DNA of 64,000 bases from Calothrix anomala FACHB-343 (GCF_014696435.1 NZ_JACJQG010000016.1:1-64000); one strand, 5' to 3'; counted from the first letter of the stretch, positions 1 through 8,896 are shown. Notes: a model not told the origin generated them from the sequence alone. Numbers and translations are program-made.

Positions 1-1007
1 CTGCCCCCCTGCCTACACAGTGATAGTATCTTTTTTTAGTTGGAAGTCCCTTTGCGCAGCGTCTCGTAGAGAAGCCGTGACCGAAGGGTAGACCAAAAGG
101 AGAAGGAGAGAATCAAGACTTTTGCCAGAAGTCTATTGTTTGGCTATAACAATCATTATCAGCAAGAAGATAAAAACTTTACATCAATCATACATCAAAT
201 ATACATCATTAAGCGTTGTTGTTTGAGTGAATTTGAGCTACTGACAAACAAGATAATCATACTTTTTTTGACAAATCAAAATCCAGATAATACATCGGTT
301 TTTATCTGGATTTTCCTTGTTTTATCGGTTTTTATCTGTATTTGTCTTATCTTTACAAAAAATTTATACATTTTTATAGCTAACTTTATATTAACTTCAT
401 AAAATTTTGATTAAGAAAAGAGTAAAAGTAAATTGGAGCGAATATTTATCATTTAAGAACAGCAGAAAATACAACTAAATAGATTTTTAGTCAACCTTAG
501 AGGATGTTTTAAAAGTGCTTGAATATGATTTTAAGTACTTAATAATTCTATATAAGCCTATTAATTCAGGGAGAAATTAGAATTAAGTTTTCCCTAAATT
601 AAGTATTTCACTGTGCTGCTATAGTTTTAATAGCAGTCTACTCAATTTAGGAAAACTAACCACTTAGCTAGCTTCTCATTTTATAAATTAGATAGGATTT
701 AGGATTATTCAAAGTATTTTCTAGATCGCTCATTACTTTTAAAATATTCTCTTATTTTTGATTTATAATTCGGCTTCTTGATACCTTTCTATTTGAGAAA
801 TTACGAAAAAATCATGGAATTACGTCATTAAGAGCCTAGAGACGTAACCAGCTAAAATTTTGTGATTGCTTCCCCACACAGAGCATTTTGCCAGTAAGTG
901 TGGCAATTTTGGATGCAATGACAAATTTTGCTTGCGTAAGTTCTGTATTTAAGTTGTTCTAATAAAAAATAAATATTCTTCTCATTTGGTATAACTATCA
1001 TATATGC
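1..1007. other. Gene-free AT-rich region upstream of the PstB-like gene
   Basis: No convincing gene. A fragment of the palindromic repeat that recurs at 7.4 and 24.3 kb lies near 57-80. The 15-mer ATCGGTTTTTATCTG occurs twice (294-308 and 324-338). A long imperfect stem-loop lies at 586-657. The one open frame of note (136-402) is low-complexity and AT-rich and is not accepted as a gene. Whether this is a long 5' leader or decayed sequence cannot be told from the bases. Confidence 0.6.
586..657. other. Imperfect inverted repeat with nested hairpin (candidate structured RNA)
   Basis: The arm AGTTTTCCCTAAATT (586-600) pairs with AATTTAGGAAAACT (644-657) with one bulge. Inside lies a second hairpin with arms CTGCTAT and ATAGCAG (about 617-637). 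No T-tract makes it an obvious terminator. It could be a structured leader, a small RNA, or the relic of a MITE-like element. Confidence 0.4.
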
Positions 1008-1766
1008 ATGAACATGAATCACTTAATACCAGCAATAAAAGTTAGCAACTTTAGTTTTTATTACGACAATAGAAAGATACTTGAAGATATATCAATAGAT
1101 ATCAACCAAAACACAATAACTGCAATTGTTGGGCCTGGTAGCTCTGGTAAATCTATGTTTTTGAAATCTCTCAATCGCATGATGGAGCCTGAAGAAAGAG
1201 TAAAAATTGAGGGAAGAGTAGAATTTTTTGGTCAAAATATTTATGAGCGCCGTGTTAACTTAAATCGAGTACGTCGCCAAATTAGTATGGTATTACCAAA
1301 ACCAAATCTTTTTCCTATGAGCGTATATGATAATGTTGCTTATGGGATTAAACTTGTAGGATGGCGACCAAAAGTAGAATTAGATGAAATTATCGAATCG
1401 GCAATTAAACGTGCTTATCTTTGGGATGAATTAAAAAATAAGCTGCGAAAATCAGCTTTGGAACTTTCTAGTGGTCAACAACAGCGCTTGTGTATTGCAC
1501 GTGCTTTAGCCGTCAACCCAAGAGTTCTCTTAATGGATGAGCCTTGTTTTGCACTCGATCCCATTGCTAGCAGAAAAATTGAGGATTTAATCCAAAATTT
1601 AAGCTCTACTTACACAATTGTGATTTCTAGCCATAATATGCAGCAAGTCAGCCGTATATCAGATTTTATAGCTTGTTTTGAAAAGAGCGAAGATCAAATT
1701 GGCCGATTGGTGGAATTCGATAGCACTTCCAAAGTTATGAGTAGAGAGTATGTGCGAATTAAGTAG
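1008..1766 (+). CDS. PstB-like phosphate-type ABC transporter ATP-binding protein (orphan)
   Basis: ATPase subunit of the phosphate ABC importer family; it would couple ATP hydrolysis at the inner membrane face to substrate uptake. Visible motifs: Walker A GPGSSGKS (residues 42-49), signature LSSGQQQR (153-160), Walker B VLLMDEP (173-179) and switch histidine H209. The PstB hallmark around the Q-loop reads MVLPKPNLFPMSVYDNVAYG, so the usual Q-loop glutamine (FQKPN in PstB) is proline. The Walker A also differs from the usual PSGCGKS. Length (252 aa) is normal for PstB. No pstS, pstC or pstA lies nearby, so it may serve a transporter encoded elsewhere or have a regulatory role. ATG at 1008 chosen; ATG at 1014 is also possible. 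Confidence 0.85.
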   Translation: MNMNHLIPAIKVSNFSFYYDNRKILEDISIDINQNTITAIVGPGSSGKSMFLKSLNRMMEPEERVKIEGRVEFFGQNIYERRVNLNRVRRQISMVLPKPNLFPMSVYDNVAYGIKLVGWRPKVELDEIIESAIKRAYLWDELKNKLRKSALELSSGQQQRLCIARALAVNPRVLLMDEPCFALDPIASRKIEDLIQNLSSTYTIVISSHNMQQVSRISDFIACFEKSEDQIGRLVEFDSTSKVMSREYVRIK

Positions 1767-1996
1767 TTTCTGATTGTACAGGAATTATGTTGAACTCTGG
1801 AATTGGAAGTATTAAGTAGGGTATTAGGGAGCAGATTTGAGGATATGTTCACTAATATCCTACCTATTCATATCTAAAAAATATTACTAAAATATCATAA
1901 AAGTTAGATAGATAATTATATTAAAATTTATAAATTAACCTTTTCAAATTGTACCCTCAAAGGTAATTATCAGCACAAGGCCAAATAAATAAGAAG

Positions 1997-3286
1997 ATGA
2001 AATGTCCTCGCTGCGAATCAACTTCATATCGCAAAAATGGTCATAGGAATGGTAAGCAGTATTATTTGTGCAAAAATTGCCGAAAACAATTCCTTGAGCC
2101 TGTATTACTCAATACTCCGTCACCTCACTTGCTTGAGAATAGCAACGGACATAGTAAATTACCTGTAGAGGAAGCAAAAGAACTGTCTTTAAGGGAAGAT
2201 TTACCAGCCGAGACAAGCACAAACACATCTTCCCCATCTCTGGCTACAAGTTTAGCGCAAGAACTCTTACAAACTTTTTTATCGCCACAATTCTTAGAAT
2301 CTGCTGCTTTTGAGGAATTCATCGCCAAAATTCGCCCAAATTTCGAGATTCAACCGCAATCACCAACAGGAATTTCTTTATTACTTTTAGATGCAGAAAA
2401 TCTCAAAATAGATATTGCTGCTGAAGAATTTTTAGCTAGTATCGGTAATTATCCTCTGCAAGTAAAAATCGCTTTTGCTAATTGGAAAACTCCTAGCAAT
2501 GGTAAGCAAGATACAGAATTATATGAACGTGGTTATCAACTTTTTCATGTACCTGATGGTAAAGATGGCGCTGATGCAAAAATGATTGCTTTCGGTGCTT
2601 CTTTATTGCGTGGTTATCCCACAGTCAAAGAAATATTTGTTTGTTCGGGAGATGGAATTTTAACTCACCTTTGTAATGAACTGCAAAATCAAGGTTTAAC
2701 TGTATATTGGGTGCGCAGACAATCGCAAACTTTACATATAGAAAACCGCAATACGGGAAAATTTACTTTCTACTCTGTACCGCTAGCCACGGAAGTTCCT
2801 TCTTTAGCAGGAGTAGTTGATAAAATTGAGAATTTAATTAAAGCAGAACAAGAATCAATTAGTTCTAGATTGAGCAATTTAACAACAATAGCCAATCTTT
2901 TTCAAGAAAGATGTAACCTAGAATTTAATCACAACAATTCTGCTTTAGAAGTGAAATCCACTGCATCTTTAGACACCGAAGATATCACAGGAACAGTAAA
3001 TACTACAACAATATCGATTCCCCCGCAGGAGATTGCATCTAAAGCCGATTTAGAAAAATTATTGCTAGAGATTTTTCAGAATATGCAAGCCCAATCTCCT
3101 AAAAGCAAATTATCTGTCTCTAAACTAGGCACAGAGTTACAGAAAATCTGCGGACAATCGCCAAATTCAATTATGAAAAAGTTAAAACTAGGTAGTAGTT
3201 TTACTAAATTTTTGCAATCATCTCCTCACTTTACCTTACAACTGCGTGGTCGAGAATATGAAGTCCTGAAGTCTGTTGATGGTTAA
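1997..3286 (+). CDS. NYN-domain putative RNase with N-terminal transposase-type zinc ribbon and C-terminal OST-HTH/LOTUS-like domain
   Basis: Three parts can be read. (1) Residues 1-35 are a zinc ribbon with C3/C6 and C25/C28 and the pattern CPRCESTSYRKNGHRNGKQY, typical of InsA-like transposase N-termini. (2) Residues about 124-260 form a NYN (LabA/DUF88, PIN-like) fold with acidic metal-site candidates: D132 in LLLLDAEN, D193 in DGADAKM and D219 in SGDG. (3) Residues about 342-425 resemble an OST-HTH/LOTUS RNA-binding domain. A Ser/Thr-rich linker (55-85) and an acidic linker (285-340) separate them. Likely a nucleic-acid-binding metal-dependent ribonuclease; the substrate is unknown. It is transcribed alone, with ATG at 1997. 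The NYN call is firm, the LOTUS call moderate. Confidence 0.8.
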   Translation: MKCPRCESTSYRKNGHRNGKQYYLCKNCRKQFLEPVLLNTPSPHLLENSNGHSKLPVEEAKELSLREDLPAETSTNTSSPSLATSLAQELLQTFLSPQFLESAAFEEFIAKIRPNFEIQPQSPTGISLLLLDAENLKIDIAAEEFLASIGNYPLQVKIAFANWKTPSNGKQDTELYERGYQLFHVPDGKDGADAKMIAFGASLLRGYPTVKEIFVCSGDGILTHLCNELQNQGLTVYWVRRQSQTLHIENRNTGKFTFYSVPLATEVPSLAGVVDKIENLIKAEQESISSRLSNLTTIANLFQERCNLEFNHNNSALEVKSTASLDTEDITGTVNTTTISIPPQEIASKADLEKLLLEIFQNMQAQSPKSKLSVSKLGTELQKICGQSPNSIMKKLKLGSSFTKFLQSSPHFTLQLRGREYEVLKSVDG

Positions 3287-3358
3287 TTGTTGACTGTTGA
3301 CTAAGGGATTTCCAAATAAAAAAATATTCCCATCATTAACTTACTAAACCCGCAACTC

Positions 3359-3385
3359 GTAGGGGCGGGGTAACCCCGCCCCTAC
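3359..3385. repeat. Palindromic repeat GTAGGGGCGGGG/CCCCGCCCCTAC
   Basis: A nearly perfect 27-bp palindrome between the NYN gene and the HAD gene. A close copy sits at 15971-15993 after hemL, and the same sequence forms the outer ends of the element at 59717-59935. It could fold as a strong hairpin in RNA, but no T-tract follows. Confidence 0.7.
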
Positions 3386-3484
3386 AATTTGGCATAATTT
3401 ATTTTTTGGAGTTCCCTAATGACTAATGACTAATGACTAAATTGTGAGATAATTTAATAAAATTTAACATATTCGTTTCCGCCG

Positions 3485-4198
3485 ATGCTAAGACTAATTA
3501 CTGACTTCGACGGCCCTATAGTTGATGTTTCCGAACGGTATTACCGTGTTTATCAATTTTGCTTACAGAAAACCCGACGTTCAGATCAAGCAGTAGAAGA
3601 ACTTTCTAAGGGAGAATTTTGGCAATTAAAGCGATCGCGCGTTCCGGAAAAACAAATTGCGCTAAACTCTGGTCTAGATGAAGCACAGGCAGTAGAATTT
3701 GCTCAACTACGGCGGCAAACAGTCCATACAGAACCTTACTTTGCCTACGATACCTTAGTACCCGGTGCAGTGGAAGCACTGTTAAAAATTCAGGAAGCGG
3801 GTATTGATTTGGCGGTGATGACAATGCGGCGAGTTTGGGAACTTGACTATGCTTTCCAAAAATTCCAGCTAGGAAGATTTTTCCCAGAAAATCGCTGTTA
3901 TTGTTTAACTAACGATTATGTGAAAACCCGCGATATTGAGGATAAGCCTTTATTAATGGCTAAAGCTATAGCGGAACTACCTGCTGTGGATGATAGCTGG
4001 ATGGTAGGGGATACAGAAGCGGATATTACAGCAGCGAAAAAACACGGAATTAAAGCGATAGCTGTTGAGTCTGGTATCCGCGATCGCGCTCAACTAGAAA
4101 TTTACCAACCCGACTTCATAGTTCGGGATTTAACTACTGCTGTAGATTTGCTTCTAGAAGGTAAATTATCCCAACCACAACCAGCCTATATTCCTTAG
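3485..4198 (+). CDS. HAD-superfamily hydrolase
   Basis: Haloacid dehalogenase-type phosphohydrolase, cytosolic. Motif I is DFDGPIVD with nucleophile D7 and acid/base D9. A helical cap (about residues 15-90) follows, as in C1-cap enzymes. The motif II region is LAVMTMRR, and motif IV is the Mg-binding MVGDTEADITAA. Length (237 aa) suits phosphoglycolate-phosphatase-like members, but the substrate cannot be assigned: the usual DGT/V after the nucleophile is DGP. ATG at 3485 lies immediately before motif I. It appears monocistronic, with a repeat-bearing spacer on each side. Confidence 0.85.
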   Translation: MLRLITDFDGPIVDVSERYYRVYQFCLQKTRRSDQAVEELSKGEFWQLKRSRVPEKQIALNSGLDEAQAVEFAQLRRQTVHTEPYFAYDTLVPGAVEALLKIQEAGIDLAVMTMRRVWELDYAFQKFQLGRFFPENRCYCLTNDYVKTRDIEDKPLLMAKAIAELPAVDDSWMVGDTEADITAAKKHGIKAIAVESGIRDRAQLEIYQPDFIVRDLTTAVDLLLEGKLSQPQPAYIP

Positions 4199-4785
4199 GG
4201 ACATCCAATTTTTTAAATACCCAATCAATTTGTAGTGCGAGCGTCTCGCACGATGAGCGAACAACAGCGAGCAAGATGCTCGCACTACGGAAATATGGGT
4301 AATTTATTTTTTATAAGTCCCTTAGTAGCTGGTTTCACAGCTAAGGGGTAATAGATATACTCTATTACCGTTCATAGAAATCTGTACAAATCTACCCAAA
4401 AATAGACAATACTAGACAACTAAGTTTGTAATCTTAGTCCAAAGTCCTAAAACTACAGGGATAAACGGCAATCCCTCTATCCCATCCATCAAGTTTGGGA
4501 TTACTTGCACGAATTGTTGCAGACTGTTGATTCAACGTTTATTAGGCGTTGTCTTGTCCAAAAAATAGGTAAAGTACTGCTTACCATCCGATTTAACGGC
4601 GGCTTTACCTAGTTTCATTATATCATAACAGGCAAACACTACCTATAAATGGGTAAGAATCGGCAGGTTTGTACAGAATTCAACTTACAGTTTCAAAGCC
4701 CTTAGCCATAAAAAAGCCGAAATTTTTAAACATTGAAATTAACCAGCTGTACCACTCAAAGAACGGGGTAAGCTGTGCTGTGAAG
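4199..4785. other. 587-bp intergenic region with one palindromic repeat
   Basis: Convergent spacer between the HAD gene (+) and the CPP1-like gene (-). The 57-bp palindromic repeat at 4232-4288 is the only structure I recognise. The remainder is AT-rich with no open frame worth reporting. Confidence 0.6.
4232..4288. repeat. 57-bp palindromic repeat (GTAGTGCGAGC...GCTCGCACTAC)
   Basis: Terminal arms GTAGTGCGAGC and GCTCGCACTAC are perfect inverted repeats. A second copy with a few differences and identical length is at 31467-31523. Such conserved-length imperfect palindromes between genes behave as small non-autonomous repeats (REP or MITE-like). Confidence 0.75.
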
Positions 4786-5412
4786 TTAACGTAAAAAGCT
4801 ACTAATCAACCACAACAATATAAAAGTCAGCACCGTAGAAAACTGATTTGACGATAAATTAATAAATGCTACTGATGAAAGCAGCCAGTTAGCAACCAGC
4901 CCCCCAACAATTAAGCCAACAATCAGCCCAAGCAGTGTAAATAAAACTGCTCGACCAAATTTACCCTCCTTGCGATTGAGAAAGTAAATACTAATTCCCA
5001 CCCCAACCACTAATGCTAACTGCAAAACTTGATCGCCTGTAGCTGGGTAGAATACACTAGCAGCACTCAAACCCAAATACCAAGCACCAGGTAGCAACAC
5101 ATCAGCACGGGTTGGCCGATCCAACATGCGTTGCAGCCATGCTGGCGACTGCTCGCTCTTAGTTGGGCTTTCTTTGGGAAGCGATTGCACTCGAGTTTCT
5201 GGAAATCGAATTCGCTCAGGGACTTTAATTTTACCTTCCTGGCGCATTCGTAAGCGATCCATTAAAATCGCGTCGTAAGCCGCTTCAATGACTTCAGTAC
5301 TCTTGCCATCGCCAATATGTTGCTCCATCAGGCGATTGCGAGCATCTTGAATTTCATCGAAGCTAGCATCTTCTGAGACCCCAAGTTTTTCGTAGGGATT
5401 TTGATCGCTCAT
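4786..5412 (-). CDS. CPP1-like protein (DUF3353), J-domain-like membrane protein
   Basis: Residues 5-60 (NPYEKLGVSEDASFDEIQDA) resemble a J-domain but lack the HPD tripeptide needed to stimulate Hsp70. After a charged linker, three to four hydrophobic segments follow (about 103-206). This is the layout of cyanobacterial and plastid CPP1 (chaperone-like protein of POR1), which in plants stabilises protochlorophyllide oxidoreductase; a holdase role at the thylakoid membrane is an inference for this gene. Length of 208 aa is typical. ATG at 5412, no evident operon partner. Confidence 0.85.
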   Translation of the reverse strand: MSDQNPYEKLGVSEDASFDEIQDARNRLMEQHIGDGKSTEVIEAAYDAILMDRLRMRQEGKIKVPERIRFPETRVQSLPKESPTKSEQSPAWLQRMLDRPTRADVLLPGAWYLGLSAASVFYPATGDQVLQLALVVGVGISIYFLNRKEGKFGRAVLFTLLGLIVGLIVGGLVANWLLSSVAFINLSSNQFSTVLTFILLWLISSFLR

Positions 5413-6081
5413 GGGAGTTTATACTTCAGCCTCGGTCTGCGGCAGTCTTTTGTTGACGGAAATACAACTTTAGGTTTTATTTTGATCGTCACCTAATTGC
5501 CGATCAATTTTCAGCCCTACCAGGATAGTAGCATGGGTTGATTTAATCGACTTGTAAATTTTAACTATAAGTCACTTTAACATATTGCCATAACTCCGTG
5601 TATCCCCTCATGTCGTTACTTAGTTCTGGCTCTAACCTAGAATTTGAACTCAGAATACCTAAATTGCAGTTTTTATGAAAAAATTACTTTTTCTGTTGCC
5701 GTTGCGGCGGCTTAACCTACTCAGATGAAGTTTTCATAAATGAGTTTCAGAATAATCACTGGTCTCAATCCGCATCTCGATTTAAGATTGAAACAATTTA
5801 GATTACCACTGGTGGGAAAAGGAGAGTTTTCTAGTTTACTAGATGACTGTGGCTAGGTCAAAACTATTGCTGACTGGAAAAATTAGACATTTGCCGCACT
5901 TGCTCAATATCTCAGCAAGTTTGCCTACAAGTTTAATTGTCCGGAATCTTGATTAGACTATGATTAAGTAGGTAATCAGGAAATGCATCTCTTAGCCTTG
6001 TAGATTCTTAACTTATCCCCAAGTGGAAACTGCGTTTTCACGCAAAACTCCTGTAAATCCTTAGAATTTTTGTGCAAAGTG
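5413..6081. other. Intergenic region (669 bp), divergent promoters
   Basis: Lies between the divergently transcribed CPP1-like gene and the response regulator, so both promoters should be here. I see no clear RNA structure, repeat or coding frame. It is AT-rich. Confidence 0.4.
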
Positions 6082-6807
6082 ATGGTCATGGCTCCTGCCA
6101 AGATTCTTGTAGTTGACGACGACCCTGCGGTTCGGAATTTAATCCAACGCTTTTTGATGAAGCAGAGCTATCAAGTAGAAGCGGCTGAGGATGGCAAAAC
6201 CGCCTTAGCGCTATTTGAGCAATTTAATCCCGATTTGGTGATTTTAGATGTAAATCTACCAGATGTAATTGGGTTTAACCTCTGCCAAGAGATGCAAAGC
6301 CGTAATGGTGTTTTTGTGCTAATGCTAACTAGCCGTGCTGACGAAGCTGACAAAATTCGTGGCTTTGCTAAAGGTGCTGATGACTATCTCACCAAACCCT
6401 TTGGATTGGGAGAATTAGAAGTCAGAGTAGCAGCTATTTTGAGGCGTCAGCGCGTTGTCACCACAGCCGAACAAAAACGTCTGGTGTTTGAAAAGCTGAT
6501 GATCGATCCAGTACGGCGGGAAGTGGCACTAAATAACCAACCAGTACCCTTAACTGCGCTGGAATTTGATTTGTTACATTTTTTAGCTAGCCATCCAGGT
6601 CGAGTGTGGCGGCGTGCAGAACTGATTCAAGAAGTTTGGGACTACGAATATGTCGGCGACCAACGGGTTGTTGACGTACATATCGGTCAAATTCGCAAAA
6701 AGATTGAAATTGATGCCAGCCAACCTGCATTAATTCAGACAGTACGTGGTGTAGGGTATAAGTTTGAAAGCCCAACTAACCCACCACAATTGGAAGTCCA
6801 TTCTTGA
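6082..6807 (+). CDS. OmpR/PhoB-family response regulator
   Basis: Two-component transcription regulator. The receiver domain (about 5-120) has the acidic pair D12/D13, phospho-acceptor D56 in VILDVNLPD, the conserved Thr in MLTSRAD and the Lys in DDYLTKPF. The winged-helix effector (about 140-235) ends in the typical RVVDVHIGQIRKKI and TVRGVGYKF. No histidine kinase is adjacent, so it is an orphan regulator; it resembles the cyanobacterial NrrA/Rre-type OmpR regulators, but I cannot name it safely. A TTG at 6070 extends the frame by four codons; the ATG at 6082 (or 6088, giving MAPAKILVVDDD) is the more likely start. Confidence 0.9.
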   Translation: MVMAPAKILVVDDDPAVRNLIQRFLMKQSYQVEAAEDGKTALALFEQFNPDLVILDVNLPDVIGFNLCQEMQSRNGVFVLMLTSRADEADKIRGFAKGADDYLTKPFGLGELEVRVAAILRRQRVVTTAEQKRLVFEKLMIDPVRREVALNNQPVPLTALEFDLLHFLASHPGRVWRRAELIQEVWDYEYVGDQRVVDVHIGQIRKKIEIDASQPALIQTVRGVGYKFESPTNPPQLEVHS

Positions 6808-7051
6808 GTTCTTAGTCTATAGTCCAGAGTTTTTAACTCTTGACTTTTGACTAATGACTAAAAAAACGAGAAATTGGCTCAATTGTTGCCTTGGCTTACT
6901 TTCAGCTTGGGTAAATATGTTCTTTGGCAGTAATAATCTTGATTAGTAGATGCTAGTCGAAATATATCTGAATTTGAATCAGATGTATCGGGTCATGAAG
7001 ATAATTTTGATTCTGGAAAAACTTACAAGTAAATACTCTATCTCATAATAA

Positions 7052-7077
7052 ATCCTCCTAGCGGAGGATAAATTTTA
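7052..7077 (+). terminator. Possible terminator hairpin
   Basis: Perfect 7-bp stem ATCCTCC/GGAGGAT with a 4-nt loop, then AAATTTT. It sits about 245 bp after the response-regulator stop, which is far for a terminator, and the T-tract is weak. Confidence 0.35.
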
Positions 7078-7233
7078 GCTTTAATTTCAGTAAGCCTAAA
7101 GATTTTTAATAGTGTAGTGTGCCAAAAATTGGCGGATTATTGACTAAATTAACCAGCTATGATGTATTTTTGTGCTGAAATCTCATCAAGATAAATAATC
7201 TAGCAGCAAAATTTTAGCTTAAACCGACAGAAG

Positions 7234-7261
7234 CCCCACATCTGACCGAAGGCAGTGTGGG
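7234..7261. repeat. IS605-type right-end-like hairpin
   Basis: CCCACATCTG, an ACCGAAGG loop, then CAGTGTGGG form a stem with one bulge, preceded by GAAGC. This is the same layout as the hairpin that closes the tnpB element at 8862-8891 (GAAG then CCTACACTT...). It may be the end of a second, lost element, or the transcript end of the minus-strand ribbon-helix-helix gene. Confidence 0.45.
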
Positions 7262-7302
7262 ACGGCAATTATGCGGGAAGCAGAGCTACACCGCATTTTG
7301 CC

Positions 7303-7596
7303 TCATGAATGTCGGGGTGATGACGAATTGACCCACAACCAATTCAATCCGTAGGATTGACAGGGCAGGGGGTCGATGATAGGGCAGCGTAAAGCCTTCT
7401 CTTCGAGAGGCTTCGCCAACGGCATAGCTTCGCTTAGAGCGAGTCCGCGAGCGTCGGAATCACCAGTTTTGACTTTGAGAGAATCTATAAAATCTTCAAT
7501 TACATGAGTCATGGTTTTATCGTTTTGAACCGAGTATAAACGTAGTTTGTTTAATCTACGTTCAGATATCCTCAAATTTAATGCTTTATTTTTCAT
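7303..7596 (-). CDS. Ribbon-helix-helix (CopG-like) protein divergent from tnpB
   Basis: Residues 1-43 ([20 protein letters not shown]..., then a [13 protein letters not shown] helix) fit a ribbon-helix-helix DNA-binding domain as found in CopG-type regulators and antitoxins. The C-terminal half is encoded by inserted repeat DNA: the stretch at about 7395-7450 is the palindromic CTTCTCTTCGAGAGGCTTCGCC repeat found elsewhere in the window, and the terminal [13 protein letters not shown] comes from sequence next to the end hairpin. So the original C-terminus is probably replaced. It is divergent from tnpB with 68 bp between starts and may repress it. Confidence 0.6.
   Translation of the reverse strand: MKNKALNLRISERRLNKLRLYSVQNDKTMTHVIEDFIDSLKVKTGDSDARGLALSEAMPLAKPLEEKALRCPIIDPLPCQSYGLNWLWVNSSSPRHS
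7395..7450. repeat. Palindromic repeat inside the ribbon-helix-helix gene
   Basis: Contains CTTCTCTTCGAGAGGCTTCGCC followed by AACGGCATAGCTTCGCTTAG. The same core recurs at about 24299-24346 and 24526-24573. Here it lies in frame inside a coding region. Confidence 0.65.
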
Positions 7597-7663
7597 AAAT
7601 GCCTACACATTATCTTTGCATTTATGTTATCAAATCTGTAGGTCGAAAAATAAAAGATTAAAA

Positions 7664-8890
7664 ATGAAAACGTCATACCAGTACAAAATTAAGCCAACCA
7701 AACAGCAAGCAGAGAAAATTGATAAGACGCTGGAAATGCTGCGTCATCAATATAATTATTTGCTGGCTCAAAGATTTGACTGGTATGAAATGAATCGTTG
7801 TCCTATTGATAGATGTCCGTTAATTTGTCACATACCAGAATTAAAAGAACAGCCTAACTACTACAATCAAAAAGCGTCTTTGGTTAAACTAAAAATTGAT
7901 AGACCTTGGTACAAAGAGATTCATTCTCAAGCGCTACAGGAAGTCCCTAAAAGAGTTGAGCTAGCTTTTGATAGATGGGTGAAAGGCGATGTCAACGGGA
8001 AGAAATCAGGTAGACCTAGATTCAAAGGGGAAGGGCAATACAAGACTTTTACTTATACTCAATTTAAGCAGCATCATTTTGTCAACAACAAAATTACGCT
8101 CTCAAAGATAGGAGATGTTAAGGTAATTGTCCATCGCCCAATACCTGATGGTTTTAAAATCAAAACTGTTTCTATAACAAAAAAAGCTGATGGTTATTAT
8201 GTAACTCTCTGCTTGGAAGATGCTACAGTTCCAACAATTAAACCTGACTTTAACCCAGAATCCATAACTGGTATTGATGTCGGTCTGAAGGAGTTTTTAA
8301 CAACGTCCGAGGGTGAAACTGTTGCTATACCTCAACACTACCGCAAATCTCAAAAACGTTTACGAGTTATCCAAAAACGTGTTTCTCGTCGCAAAAAAGG
8401 AAGTAAACGTAGACAGAAAGCGGTTAAGCAGTTGGGTAAGCAACATAAAAAAGTTGCTGATAAACGCAAAGATTTTCATTTTAAAACTGCTAACAACTTA
8501 TTGAAAAAATATGATGTTATCGCAGCTGAAGATTTGGATGTTAAGGGACTAGCGCGCACCCGATTGGCAAAGTCTGTACTTGATGCTGGATGGTCAAGCT
8601 TTCTGTCGATACTGACAAACAAAGCCGAAAACGCTGGTTTGTTGGTTGTCCCGGTTAAAGCATCTGGTACAAGTCAAGATTGTTCTAATTGTGGGGTGAA
8701 AGTTCCTAAAAAACTGCACGAAAGATGGCATAACTGCCCCCATTGTGGATATAGTCTTGACCGTGACCATAATGCAGCAATAAATATAAAAAATAGGGCG
8801 GTAGGGCATTCCGTTCTTAAAGCCAAGAGTCTCCTAAGCAGTAGCCGGATTGTCTTGGAAGCCTACACTTACTGCGAAGCAGAAGTTTAG
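7664..8890 (+). CDS. tnpB: TnpB, RNA-guided nuclease of an IS200/IS605-family element
   Basis: Full-length TnpB (408 aa). RuvC-like catalytic residues are present: D205 in [12 protein letters not shown]289 in IAAEDLD, and the final Asp in the [12 protein letters not shown] block (366-368). The zinc finger has C340/C343 and C358/C361. The family uses an RNA from the element's right end to cut DNA at sites flanked by a target-adjacent motif, which favours element retention. No tnpA transposase is near, so this is a tnpB-only element. The ATG at 7664 begins the canonical [12 protein letters not shown]; an upstream in-frame extension to 7547 overlaps the divergent gene and is unlikely. Confidence 0.92.
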   Translation: MKTSYQYKIKPTKQQAEKIDKTLEMLRHQYNYLLAQRFDWYEMNRCPIDRCPLICHIPELKEQPNYYNQKASLVKLKIDRPWYKEIHSQALQEVPKRVELAFDRWVKGDVNGKKSGRPRFKGEGQYKTFTYTQFKQHHFVNNKITLSKIGDVKVIVHRPIPDGFKIKTVSITKKADGYYVTLCLEDATVPTIKPDFNPESITGIDVGLKEFLTTSEGETVAIPQHYRKSQKRLRVIQKRVSRRKKGSKRRQKAVKQLGKQHKKVADKRKDFHFKTANNLLKKYDVIAAEDLDVKGLARTRLAKSVLDAGWSSFLSILTNKAENAGLLVVPVKASGTSQDCSNCGVKVPKKLHERWHNCPHCGYSLDRDHNAAINIKNRAVGHSVLKAKSLLSSSRIVLEAYTYCEAEV

Positions 8891-8891
8891 G
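8862..8891 (+). ncRNA. Right-end hairpin / presumed end of the TnpB guide-RNA scaffold
   Basis: CCTACACTTACTGC, a GAA loop, then GCAGAAGTTTAGG form a 13-bp stem with one mismatch. It overlaps the last codons of tnpB. In characterised IS605-group elements the right end encodes the omega/reRNA whose scaffold spans the 3' part of tnpB and whose guide lies just outside the element. By analogy the guide would start at about 8892 and read into the DUF2811 gene's 3' end. This is an inference from position and fold. Confidence 0.5.
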
Positions 8892-8896
8892 AGATG

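Larger units (their letters stand above)
6808..7302. other. Intergenic region upstream of the TnpB element
   Basis: Contains a short perfect hairpin (7052-7069) and an IS605-type end-like hairpin (7234-7261), followed by conserved-looking sequence up to the stop of the ribbon-helix-helix gene. No gene seen. Confidence 0.5.
7228..8896 (+). mobile_element. tnpB-only IS200/IS605-type element (boundaries approximate)
   Basis: Core is tnpB (7664-8890) plus the right-end hairpin overlapping its stop. The right boundary is probably just after the hairpin, before the DUF2811 stop at 8897. The left boundary is uncertain: it may lie just upstream of tnpB, or the unit may include the divergent ribbon-helix-helix gene and begin near the hairpin at 7234. 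These elements make no target duplications, so ends cannot be fixed from the bases alone. Confidence 0.6.

Noticed and set aside
136-402. 88-codon open frame
   Set aside because: AT-rich, low-complexity translation, no Shine-Dalgarno and no recognisable domain; includes a duplicated 15-mer.
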